Source: CAYFQV01 sp964413635
GTDB lineage: Bacteria > Spirochaetota > Spirochaetia > DSM-27196 > PWMO01
DNA length: 7,484 nt
Direction of reading: 5' to 3'
Assembly (NCBI GenBank): GCA_964413635.1
Contig: CAYPTH010000132.1
Coordinates: 1 to 7,484 of the forward strand
Under the pieces are notes generated by a model that made no database searches, was not told the DNA's origin, and worked only from the letters and a program-made list of their open reading frames with translations. Of the stretch, positions 1 to 5,963 are shown one piece after another. How positions within the stretch are numbered: the stretch's first letter is position 1; the number at the start of each line of letters is the position of its first letter. A program made the translations under genes and the position numbers.

Positions 1-1308
1 GACGAGCTGACGGATCCTAACTCCTCGGAGTCACCGCTGTGTCGGGTCGAGCGTCTCGTTGCCGATCAGTCGCCTATTCACGAGAACACGTTCATCTACG
101 AGACCAAGATGCTTGGCGCGGTATACAAGTCCCTCCTCCGAGAGTCCCTCGGAGGCGTTCGTGCGGTAACCACAATCGAAGATGAGGACGAAGAAGCCGA
201 GCCGGTCATTCAGGAGTGTGATAACCCGGCGGCGCTGGTGAAGCAGTTGCACCAGGTCGCAAGTCGTTTGCACTCCGTCACGGAAGAGGTGCTTTCACGG
301 CAGGAAGAAGAGCACCTCCACGAGCACTGTCGGATGATAGACGAGCACCTGTCGCTCCTCCTCGAACGGTACCTCACCGCATTCCTCCAGCGCAACGAAG
401 ACGAACCCGCGGCGGATTCGGCATACAAACGCATTGCAAAGGTCCTCATCGCAGAGCTTCGGTATCGTCAGGAACAGGGCTACCCGACAAGCTTTCCAGA
501 GACCGAAGAGGAGCGCAAGCTCGAGGAGTATGTCTACCGCGAGAAGATGCTGAAGAAGTACTCCTCCGAGGTTCTCTTCTTCCAGGTAAAGACGACAAAC
601 GAAGCCAAGCGCATTCAACACGTCCTCTACGCCATTGCCGCCGGGATCGCCATGGCCGTCGCTACCTCTCTCGCGTTCTACGGCCAGAGCGAGTTTGGGA
701 ACATCACAACCTCGCTGTTCATACTCTTGGTCGTGAGCTACATGGTGAAGGACCGCATGAAGGACATCTTTCGCGACTACTTTCGACGCTCGGTGGGAGC
801 GCGCTTCTACGACCGCCGGAAGCATCTCTACGACTCCTTCTGGAAGAGAAAGCTCGCTACGGTCCGTGAGCGCACCACCTTCGTGCCCCTGAAAAAGACC
901 GCGGAGAGAATCGTGACCTTCCGCGGCCAAGGCCCCTTCGAGGCGCAACTTGCCCGAAGCGAGGAGGAATCGCACCTGCTATACCGCAAGGTCGTGAACA
1001 TGCGCGCCAAAACGCTTCGCAAGCTCCACCACCGCATCCAGGGGCTTGCCGACATTACAATCGTGGATCTGGCGAACATGGTACGCTATCTTGCGGTCCA
1101 ATCGACAACCGTCCCCGTTGTGACCGGCAAGAATGCCGTCGATGTTCGATCTGCAAAACGCGTCTACCACCTCAATCTGATTGTGGACTATCGCGCCGGC
1201 GAGGAACGGCGACTCGAGCGGTTCCGTCTCATCCTGGACAGAGACGGCATCAAGCGCATTGAGCCCGTAGCCTCCGAGCGGTCCGGCCGACAAGGCGGAA
1301 GCGATTGA
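1..1308 (+). CDS. Unrecognised membrane protein with two central helices, 5' end outside the window
   Basis: The frame is open from the first base to the TGA at 1306-1308, giving 435 visible residues. The Met at 109 is unlikely to be the start: it has no ribosome site, and the 36 upstream codons read like protein (for example FIYETK just before it), with no ATG, GTG or TTG among them. Counting from that Met, residues 20-35 are acidic and about 40-160 are charged and probably helical. Two hydrophobic segments at about 171-192 and 199-213 form a membrane hairpin. The next part (214-265) is very basic and aromatic, which suggests it faces the cytoplasm. The C-terminus (about 350-385) looks strand-rich and ends near a DGIKRIEP stretch. 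I recognise no family and no catalytic motif, so no function is assigned. The gene is 128 nt upstream of the next one, which has its own candidate promoter. Confidence 0.8.
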   Translation, partial: DELTDPNSSESPLCRVERLVADQSPIHENTFIYETKMLGAVYKSLLRESLGGVRAVTTIEDEDEEAEPVIQECDNPAALVKQLHQVASRLHSVTEEVLSRQEEEHLHEHCRMIDEHLSLLLERYLTAFLQRNEDEPAADSAYKRIAKVLIAELRYRQEQGYPTSFPETEEERKLEEYVYREKMLKKYSSEVLFFQVKTTNEAKRIQHVLYAIAAGIAMAVATSLAFYGQSEFGNITTSLFILLVVSYMVKDRMKDIFRDYFRRSVGARFYDRRKHLYDSFWKRKLATVRERTTFVPLKKTAERIVTFRGQGPFEAQLARSEEESHLLYRKVVNMRAKTLRKLHHRIQGLADITIVDLANMVRYLAVQSTTVPVVTGKNAVDVRSAKRVYHLNLIVDYRAGEERRLERFRLILDRDGIKRIEPVASERSGRQGGSD

Positions 1309-1345
1309 CCGGCGTGCGGCGGACGTGATGAGGAGCGCCCTGCGG

Positions 1346-1373
1346 CTTACACAGTTTCACGACATGTAATAAT
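1346..1373 (+). promoter_or_regulatory. Candidate extended -10 promoter for the small membrane protein
   Basis: A -35-like CTTACA (1346-1351, 4 of 6 consensus) is followed by 16 nt and then AATAAT (1368-1373, 5 of 6). A TG one base upstream of the -10 (1365-1366) matches the extended -10 pattern. Transcription would start near 1380, leaving a leader of about 57 nt before the ATG at 1437. It lies in the 128-nt gap after the stop of the upstream gene. Called from consensus only. Confidence 0.4.
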
Positions 1374-1389
1374 AGACAGGAGGGATGAG

Positions 1390-1407
1390 TTGACACGTAA
1401 GGGTGTC
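1390..1407 (+). promoter_or_regulatory. Inverted repeat with a -35-like TTGACA in the leader of the small membrane protein
   Basis: A perfect TTGACA (1390-1395) overlaps a 5-bp inverted repeat, GACAC (1392-1396) and GTGTC (1403-1407), separated by 6 nt. The A/T-rich GAATATAC at 1413-1420 could serve as a poor -10 (at best 3 of 6 at 17-18 nt spacing), which would leave only about a 10-nt leader before the ATG at 1437. The element may be a second promoter, an operator or a leader hairpin, or it may be chance. Five-base arms are common in a window of this size. Confidence 0.2.
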
Positions 1408-1436
1408 GCCGCGAATATACAAGTCAGGAGAGCGCC

Positions 1437-1850
1437 ATGGCAACACGAACGAAATGGATGAGTCCCCTCGCACTGCTGCAGTTGATTACGGGGATCTACC
1501 TCGTGTCTCTTGGGGTGTCGGACCTGATTGCATACAACTCGGAGTGGAATCAGTTCGCCCGTTCCGTCGCCGACGCCTTCGGCGAAAGCGGCAATGCGCT
1601 CACCGTCATCATTTCGATCCTCGAAATTGCCGCCGGAGCCGTACTTATCTGGGTTCTCTTCGGTCGCACCTCCGGTCGCGTGGTCCGACTCTCCTGCGTC
1701 GTGATTGCGGCGCTCTGGCTCATTCGCGTTCTGGTTGCATACGTGTTCAATGACATATTCGAACCGAGTTTCTTCACCTGGCTTGCTCTGGTAAGTGGCG
1801 AGCTCATTCCCGGCGCAGTCGTGTGGATGATCGGGAGTCAGTACCGATAG
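1437..1850 (+). CDS. Small four-helix membrane protein, function unknown
   Basis: This 137-residue protein is preceded by AGGAG at 1426-1430, six bases before the ATG, so the start is well supported. Four hydrophobic segments are visible at about 11-32, 55-76, 83-104 and 112-133. The N-terminus (MATRTKWMSP) is short and positive, and the tail SQYR is short. A hydrophilic loop at about 33-53 carries several acidic and aromatic residues. There is no signal peptide separate from TM1, no cysteine pair and no known binding motif. The layout suggests a small integral inner-membrane protein. I do not recognise the family. It ends 21 nt before the 3' end of the convergent oxidoreductase gene, and its stop codon lies in the shared hairpin. 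Confidence 0.85.
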   Translation: MATRTKWMSPLALLQLITGIYLVSLGVSDLIAYNSEWNQFARSVADAFGESGNALTVIISILEIAAGAVLIWVLFGRTSGRVVRLSCVVIAALWLIRVLVAYVFNDIFEPSFFTWLALVSGELIPGAVVWMIGSQYR

Positions 1851-1877
1851 CCGGCAACGAGAACATTCGTGCTATCG
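1845..1877. terminator. Hairpin spanning both stop codons of a convergent gene pair
   Basis: CGATAGC (1845-1851) pairs perfectly with GCTATCG (1871-1877). Inside it, ACGA (1857-1860) pairs with TCGT (1867-1870) around the loop GAACAT, leaving a 5-nt bulge on the left (1852-1856). Both genes end in an Arg codon CGA followed by TAG, so each stop codon lies in one arm. There is no T-tract on either strand, so it is not a standard intrinsic terminator. It may act as a bidirectional 3'-end structure, or may follow simply from both genes ending CGA-TAG-C. Confidence 0.35.
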
Positions 1878-3962
1878 CTGCCCCATCATCATGTCCATGA
1901 GGCCGCCGCCGTTCTTCACGTTGGAGTAACCCCGCTGCTGCAGAATGTGCACGGCGTAGGCGCTCCGAGCGCCGGAGGCGCAGTAGAGGGTAATGTCTCG
2001 ATCCTTCTCTCCGAAGCTGTCGATGTACTCACCGAGGTCGTCGAGGGGAATGTTGACCGCCCCTTCGACGGCACCGGAGTGGTACTCCTCGGGGGAGCGA
2101 ACATCGACGACCAAGGGGTCGCTGCCGGAAAGCGGAGAGCTTGCGGCGGCGGCCTGGCCGTCCGGTCCGGCGGCGGGGCCCGCTGCGTCGGCGTGCTCAC
2201 CGGCGGCTGCACCGGCGGATGTGGCGCCGGGGCCGCCCGCTTCCTCGGAGAGGCTCTTCTTCTCCACCGCGGAGAGCTGCACGTCGAGATACTGAAAGCC
2301 GAGGGCCCGGGCAAAGCGCGCAATGCTGGTGTATCCGCCGGAGACGTTGTACACGGACTGAAAGCCCGCCTGTCGGAGCCGCCGCAGCGCCTGATGTCCC
2401 GTCTTGCCGTCCTCGCTGATGACGAGAATCGGATGCTCCCGGGGAAGCTCGGCGGTCCGATCGACCAGCTGGCTGAGCGCGACGTTGTACGCACCCTGGA
2501 CGTGTGAGCCGTTGAAGCTGAAGGGATCCCGCAAATCCACCGCGACGGGGGGCTCGTCGAGGGCCGTGAGCAAGGTGTCGAGCTCAGCCGCAGTAACCGC
2601 CGGGCTGAATCCGCTCATTCGGTTCTCCGCAACGAAGGCCGCCATGTTGAGGGGATCGTTGGCGGTACCGAAGGGCGGGGCGTAGGCCAGGTCGAGCTCG
2701 GCAAGCCGGCCAATGGTCATGCCGGCGGCAATGGCCGTGGAGAGCACGTCGAGGCGCTTATCCGCGCCGTCGGCAGCCGCAGTCTGACCGCCGAGAATGC
2801 GTCCCGAGTCACGGTCGTAGATCACCAGGACCGTCACCGGCGTTGCCCCGGGGAAGTAGGAGGTGTGGTTTTCCTTGTGCACGACAACGGCGTCCGCTTC
2901 GATCCCGGCGGCGCGCGCCTGAGAGAGGGAAAGCCCTGTCGAGCCGGCGGCCACATCGAAGACCTTGACAATGGACGTCCCCTGCGCGCCGGTGTAACTG
3001 CGTCGTTCGCCGAGGATGTTGGAGGCGGCAATGCGGCCCTGGCGGTTTGCAGGACCGGCCAGCGGAATGCGCACCTTCTTCGTGCTCACCCGGTGCTCGA
3101 TCTCCACCATGTCGCCTGCGGCGTAGATTGCCGGGTCGCTGGTCTGCAAATACTCGTCCACAACCAGACCGCCGGCCTCGCCAATCGTGAGTCCCGCCTC
3201 CTCGGCGAGCTTCAGCGTCGGCTTCACGCCGACCGACATGAGCACCATGTCGGCGCCGAGGGTGCGTCCGTCTTCGAGCTCGACATCCTTCTCGCCGATC
3301 CGGCAGACCGATGAGGAGGTGTGCACATCCACACCGTAGGCTTCCAGCTCCTCTTGGAGGTAGCCCGCAATCTCGGGCTCCATGTTCGGCATGACATGGG
3401 GGAGCCGCTCCACCAGCGAGACGTCGAGGCCACGCTTGCGCAGCGCCTCTACCATCTCGAGGCCGATGAAGCCTCCCCCGACCACGACCGCCGTCTCCGG
3501 CGCCTCGTGCTGAATCCAGTCGTGGATGGCGTCCATGTCGCGGAGCGTCCACAGTGAGAAGACGTGGGCCTGCTCCACTCCGGGAATCCCGGGCACGAGG
3601 GGCTTCCCGCCCTGGGCGAGGATCAGCTTGTCGTAGGGAAACTCGACTCTGCGATCCGTCGACTTCTGCAGCGCCCGGACCTTCTTTGCCTCGCGATCAA
3701 TGCCAATGACTTCGGTCTCAACCTCGACATGGACATCGTACTGTTCCCGGAAGCTTTCCGGACTCTGCAATATGAGCTTGGACCTGCGGTCAATGTCTCC
3801 GCTCAAGTAGTAGGGTAGCCCGCAATTCGCAAAGGAGATATCCGGCCCCGATTCGAGGACCGTGATCTCCACCTCACTGGACAGTCTTCTCGCTCGCGCC
3901 GCCGCCGTTGCACCCGCCGCGACTCCACCTATGATCAGTATGCGTTCCACTTCGCTCTCCAT
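1872..3962 (-). CDS. CoA-disulfide reductase / NADH-dependent polysulfide reductase-type flavoprotein with two rhodanese domains
   Basis: This 696-residue FAD enzyme would use NAD(P)H to reduce CoA disulfide, persulfide or polysulfide in the cytoplasm. The FAD motif is at 10-26 (IGGVAAGATAAARARR), the redox cysteine is Cys47 in SFANCGLPYY, and the NAD(P)H motif is VVVGGGFIGLEM (159-170). The second FAD contact is IYAAGDMVE (279-287). The dimerisation domain has Tyr369 (HTSYFPG) and Tyr427 (LAYAPPF), matching the two tyrosines important in CoA-disulfide reductases. A rhodanese domain follows at about 455-553, but its loop reads ISEDGKTG (515-522) with Ser516 where the cysteine should be. An Ala/Gly/Pro/Ser-rich linker (about 574-615) leads to a second rhodanese domain (616-693) with an intact loop, YCASGARS (Cys661). 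Family members usually have one rhodanese domain and about 550-570 residues. The ATG at 3962 has AGGA five bases upstream. Substrate preference is inferred from the family only. Confidence 0.93.
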   Translation of the reverse strand: MESEVERILIIGGVAAGATAAARARRLSSEVEITVLESGPDISFANCGLPYYLSGDIDRRSKLILQSPESFREQYDVHVEVETEVIGIDREAKKVRALQKSTDRRVEFPYDKLILAQGGKPLVPGIPGVEQAHVFSLWTLRDMDAIHDWIQHEAPETAVVVGGGFIGLEMVEALRKRGLDVSLVERLPHVMPNMEPEIAGYLQEELEAYGVDVHTSSSVCRIGEKDVELEDGRTLGADMVLMSVGVKPTLKLAEEAGLTIGEAGGLVVDEYLQTSDPAIYAAGDMVEIEHRVSTKKVRIPLAGPANRQGRIAASNILGERRSYTGAQGTSIVKVFDVAAGSTGLSLSQARAAGIEADAVVVHKENHTSYFPGATPVTVLVIYDRDSGRILGGQTAAADGADKRLDVLSTAIAAGMTIGRLAELDLAYAPPFGTANDPLNMAAFVAENRMSGFSPAVTAAELDTLLTALDEPPVAVDLRDPFSFNGSHVQGAYNVALSQLVDRTAELPREHPILVISEDGKTGHQALRRLRQAGFQSVYNVSGGYTSIARFARALGFQYLDVQLSAVEKKSLSEEAGGPGATSAGAAAGEHADAAGPAAGPDGQAAAASSPLSGSDPLVVDVRSPEEYHSGAVEGAVNIPLDDLGEYIDSFGEKDRDITLYCASGARSAYAVHILQQRGYSNVKNGGGLMDMMMGQR

Positions 3963-3979
3963 TTATATCCTATTTTTTA

Positions 3980-4008
3980 TATATAACAAGAGCTCGATTT
4001 AGTGTCAA
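3980..4008 (-). promoter_or_regulatory. Sigma-70-type promoter of the dual-rhodanese oxidoreductase
   Basis: On the minus strand, TTGACA (4003-4008) is a perfect -35. It is followed by exactly 17 nt and TATATA (3980-3985, 4 of 6 consensus), in a locally AT-rich patch unlike the rest of the window. Transcription would start near 3973, giving a leader of only about 11 nt that still holds the AGGA ribosome site (3968-3971) before the ATG at 3962. This is the best promoter in the window, and the short leader argues against a riboswitch or attenuator. Confidence 0.65.
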
Positions 4009-4017
4009 GCGAACACT
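4001..4017. promoter_or_regulatory. Possible operator overlapping the -35 of the oxidoreductase promoter
   Basis: AGTGT (4001-4005) and ACACT (4013-4017) form a 5-bp inverted repeat with a 7-nt spacer, and the left arm overlaps the -35 hexamer. The position suits a repressor or activator site in the divergent region between the oxidoreductase and the S66 peptidase gene. The arms are short and match no operator that I recognise, so chance is a real alternative. Confidence 0.2.
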
Positions 4018-4074
4018 TGTGGCGCAGTATTGATGGTTTCGTGATCATTGTTCAAAGTGGGCGCGGACGGATAT

Positions 4075-5115
4075 ATGAACGTTGTCAAAGCGACCAGATT
4101 GAAGCCTGGATCTACCGTGGGTGTGGTCTCCCCCTCCTCGGGCGCACCGAGCCGCTTCCCTCACATTCATGAGGCGGGCTTGAACGAGCTGCGCGGGATG
4201 GGACTTCATATCAAGGAGCTCCCCCACGCACGGACGGATGCAGAGACCTTGTACGAGAATCCCCGAATTCGTGCTAACGACGTGAACGCGGCCTTTGCAG
4301 ACCCGGACATCGATATGGTCCTCTCATCCATTGGCGGGGACGACTCGGTTCGCATCCTTCCGTACATCGACCTCAACACGGTCCTGTCCAATCCGAAGCC
4401 CTTCATGGGATTCTCGGACACGACCACGCTTCTCGCGTACTTCGCCCTGCATGGTCTTGCAACATTGTACGGGCCGGCCGTCATGGCTGGGTTTGCTCAG
4501 CTGTCCGCCTTGCCACCGGAATTCGCGGAACACATTCGCCACATGTTGTTTGACGACACGGCCGGCTACGAGTACCACCCCTATGCGCAGTGGTGCGAAG
4601 GCTATCCCGATTGGCGCGACCCGGCCAAGGTCGGCAAGGTGAATGTGCTCCAAAAAAACGATGTCGGTTGGAACTGGCTGCAGGGCGACCACGCGGTGGA
4701 AGGCAGAGCGTGGGGCGGCTGCATTGAGGTGCTCGAAATGATGAAGGGCACCGCCTACTGGCCGACGCCGCACTTCTTCAACGGGAAGGTTCTATTCTTC
4801 GAAACCTCGGAAGAGGTTCCGCCGGTCGATTCGGTCACGTATATGCTTCGCAACTACGGAATGCAGGGTGCCTTCGATCACGCCGCGGCAGTCCTCTTTG
4901 GACGCCCCCGGGGATATGACGATGAAGACAAGGCGCGGCTCTACGAAGGCCTTGTCCGAATTATCACTCGTGAGTTCGGCAGAGGGGACATGCCGATTGT
5001 GGGCAACGTCGACTTCGGTCACACCGACCCGCAACTCATTGTGCCTCTTGGGGTGCCACTGCGGGTCGATCCCCGGGAACGGCGCATCACCCTCGTGGAG
5101 AGCGCACTCGCCTAG
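4075..5115 (+). CDS. S66 family serine peptidase, MccF-like (LD-carboxypeptidase superfamily)
   Basis: The family comprises cytoplasmic serine hydrolases. LdcA removes D-Ala from murein tetrapeptides, and MccF cleaves the bond joining the amino acid or peptide to the nucleotide in processed or intact microcin C. This 346-residue protein has the N-terminal strand RLKPGSTVGVVSPSSG (8-23) and the turn SIGGDDSVRILPYID (85-99), which is the MccF-like form, not the RGGYG form of classical LdcA. The nucleophile is Ser114 in GFSDTT, the acid is Glu243 in FFETSEE, and the base is His316 in DFGHTDPQ. Conserved EGRAWGG lies at 209-215. All three catalytic residues are present and there is no signal peptide. 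I chose the ATG at 4075 because family members begin a few residues before RLKxG; a TTG at 4048 would add nine unlike residues. The ribosome site (GGACGG, 4065-4070) is weak. The stop overlaps that of the convergent GNAT gene. The substrate is not known. Confidence 0.9.
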   Translation: MNVVKATRLKPGSTVGVVSPSSGAPSRFPHIHEAGLNELRGMGLHIKELPHARTDAETLYENPRIRANDVNAAFADPDIDMVLSSIGGDDSVRILPYIDLNTVLSNPKPFMGFSDTTTLLAYFALHGLATLYGPAVMAGFAQLSALPPEFAEHIRHMLFDDTAGYEYHPYAQWCEGYPDWRDPAKVGKVNVLQKNDVGWNWLQGDHAVEGRAWGGCIEVLEMMKGTAYWPTPHFFNGKVLFFETSEEVPPVDSVTYMLRNYGMQGAFDHAAAVLFGRPRGYDDEDKARLYEGLVRIITREFGRGDMPIVGNVDFGHTDPQLIVPLGVPLRVDPRERRITLVESALA

Positions 5116-5713
5116 TTTTCCTGCATCCGGTACACCACGACGTCATATTCCCTGTCGCNNNNNNNNNNNNNNNNNNNNNNNNNNNNNNNNNNNNNNNNNN
5201 NNNNNNNNNNNNNNNNNNNNNNNNNNNNNNNNNNNNNNNNNNNNNNNNNNNNNNNNNNCCCTGTCGCTCGTAGAAGCTGCGCGCCTGCTGGTTGGCCTTC
5301 AGCACCCGGAGCTCGAGGGGCCGGAAGCCCCGATTCTGGAGCTCACGCACTAGCGCCTGAAAGAGCGTGCAGCCAATCCCGTAGCCCTGGTATTCCGGCA
5401 ACACGTATATGGCAAAGATCTCCCCGACACCTGCGGACCCCGCGCGGTCCCGGTCACCGGAGCCGTGATCGACCTGCGTGGGGCCGCCGATTGCGAACCC
5501 GACGATCTGTTCCCCGACGGTAGCTACGTAGTAGACCGCAGACTTCTCAAGCGCTCGCTCCCAGTTCCGCTGTGAGCGCTCGTAGCTGAGACGCTCGAGG
5601 AAATCCTTCGCAATGAGCCCGTCGTAGGCGTGCCGCCACGTGTCGACGTGAACACGCCCAGTGCCGGCCTCGTCACCGTGCCGCGCCTTTCGGACAACAA
5701 AGCCTTGGTCCAT
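5112..5713 (-). CDS. GNAT N-acetyltransferase interrupted by an assembly gap
   Basis: GNAT enzymes transfer acetyl from acetyl-CoA to an amine. The ATG at 5713 has AAAGGGG six bases upstream (5720-5726). Residues 1-151 are readable: an N-terminal VRKARHGDE strand and turn, VHVDTWRHAY (21-30), the central VGFAIGG (71-77), the acetyl-CoA loop PEYQGYGIG (106-114), and ARSFYERQ (144-151). The 100-N gap follows. To its left, one frame reads DREYDVVVYRMQEN then TAG (stop at 5112-5114), which is the expected last strand of this family (compare the common G-DREYDxVVYR ending). Family comparison suggests about 11-13 residues are missing. The placeholder length is out of phase: reading straight through 100 Ns misses this tail and runs past the stop. 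The acceptor substrate cannot be told. The stop codon overlaps that of the S66 gene on the other strand. Confidence 0.8.
5150..5267. other. 100-N scaffold gap (5159-5258) flanked by an identical 9-mer
   Basis: Exactly 100 Ns occupy 5159-5258, the usual placeholder for a gap of unknown size. The nine bases just left of it (5150-5158) and just right of it (5259-5267) are the same, CCCTGTCGC. The left contig therefore ends with the sequence that starts the right contig. This is either a true 9-nt overlap that was not merged or a direct repeat flanking missing sequence. See the related finding for the frame conflict. Confidence 0.95.
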
Positions 5714-5840
5714 GGCTTGCCCCTTTCGTGATTGAACGACATCTGAGAGTGCGTTGTTAGACGAGTATCGATCAAGCCCAGAAGTGCACCCCGGTTCTCG
5801 GCGGATTGGATCCGTACGTGTGGATGGCATTCCTGAGCGT

Positions 5841-5878
5841 CCACGAAGGGGCGTACCGCCGGCTCACGCCACTCGTGG
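5841..5878. repeat. Two-part inverted repeat in the GNAT-MFS intergenic region
   Basis: CCACGA (5841-5846) pairs with TCGTGG (5873-5878), and inside it GGCGT (5850-5854) pairs with ACGCC (5866-5870). A small internal loop (3 and 2 nt) separates the two stems and the end loop is 11 nt. Eleven base pairs in 38 nt would make a stable hairpin in RNA or a cruciform or operator in DNA. No T-tract follows on either strand. The 250-nt region 5714-5963 has no gene that I can support; besides this repeat it holds the TTGACA/palindrome element and the ribosome site of the GNAT gene. Confidence 0.45.
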
Positions 5879-5883
5879 CCAAC

Positions 5884-5907
5884 TTGACAGCGGATCATCC
5901 CTGATCC
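5884..5907 (+). promoter_or_regulatory. TTGACA with a 16-bp palindrome, candidate promoter/operator for the MFS gene
   Basis: A perfect -35 hexamer TTGACA (5884-5889) is followed two bases later by GGATCATCCCTGATCC (5892-5907), an inverted repeat with 6-bp arms and a 4-nt spacer. The repeat would fill the spacer of the promoter, a common place for a repressor or a MerR-type activator site. No good -10 is found at 16-18 nt (CACGCT at 17 nt is poor), so the promoter call is weak or would depend on an activator. Confidence 0.3.
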
Positions 5908-5949
5908 ACGCTTGCGGAATGCACAATACGCAATGGCGGCCCGCCGGGC

Positions 5950-5954
5950 AGAGG
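5950..5954 (+). promoter_or_regulatory. Ribosome site that supports a CTG start for the MFS gene
   Basis: AGAGG lies nine bases before the CTG at 5964. Because no ATG, GTG or TTG occurs in the MFS frame between the upstream stop TGA (5958-5960) and the GTG at 6111, which would cut off the first helix, this site is the main support for starting at CTG 5964, or less likely at ATA 5967. Confidence 0.35.
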
Positions 5955-5963
5955 TACTGACCC

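Noticed and set aside
135..155. Perfect 8-bp inverted repeat (CCTCCGAG and CTCGGAGG) with a 5-nt loop inside the first gene
   Set aside because: It is inside a coding region, and about one such repeat is expected by chance in a GC-rich window of this length. No regulatory role can be argued.
1869..2507. Open frame of 212 codons on the plus strand opposite the oxidoreductase C-terminus
   Set aside because: It is antisense to the two rhodanese domains and their linker, its composition is explained by GC-rich codons of the real gene, and it has no ribosome site or recognisable motif.
4048..4074. TTG at 4048 as the start of the S66 peptidase
   Set aside because: It adds nine residues not seen in family members, which begin shortly before RLKxG. 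The ATG at 4075 fits the family N-terminus better.
5087..5115. GC-rich 3' end of the S66 gene followed by TTTT (5116-5119) as a possible terminator
   Set aside because: Only 3-bp stems can be drawn before the short T-run, and the T-run lies inside the coding part of the convergent GNAT gene.
5754..5760. GTTAGAC resembling the R' core site of an integron attC
   Set aside because: No matching RYYYAAC partner site lies within the usual distance on either side and the flanks do not form the long attC stem, so a 7-nt match by chance is the best reading.
5754..5960. Possible small gene of 68 codons between the GNAT and MFS genes
   Set aside because: It starts at a TTG without a ribosome site, its protein is Arg/Pro/Gly/Ser-rich without pattern, and it crosses the inverted repeats. 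Intergenic sequence is more likely.
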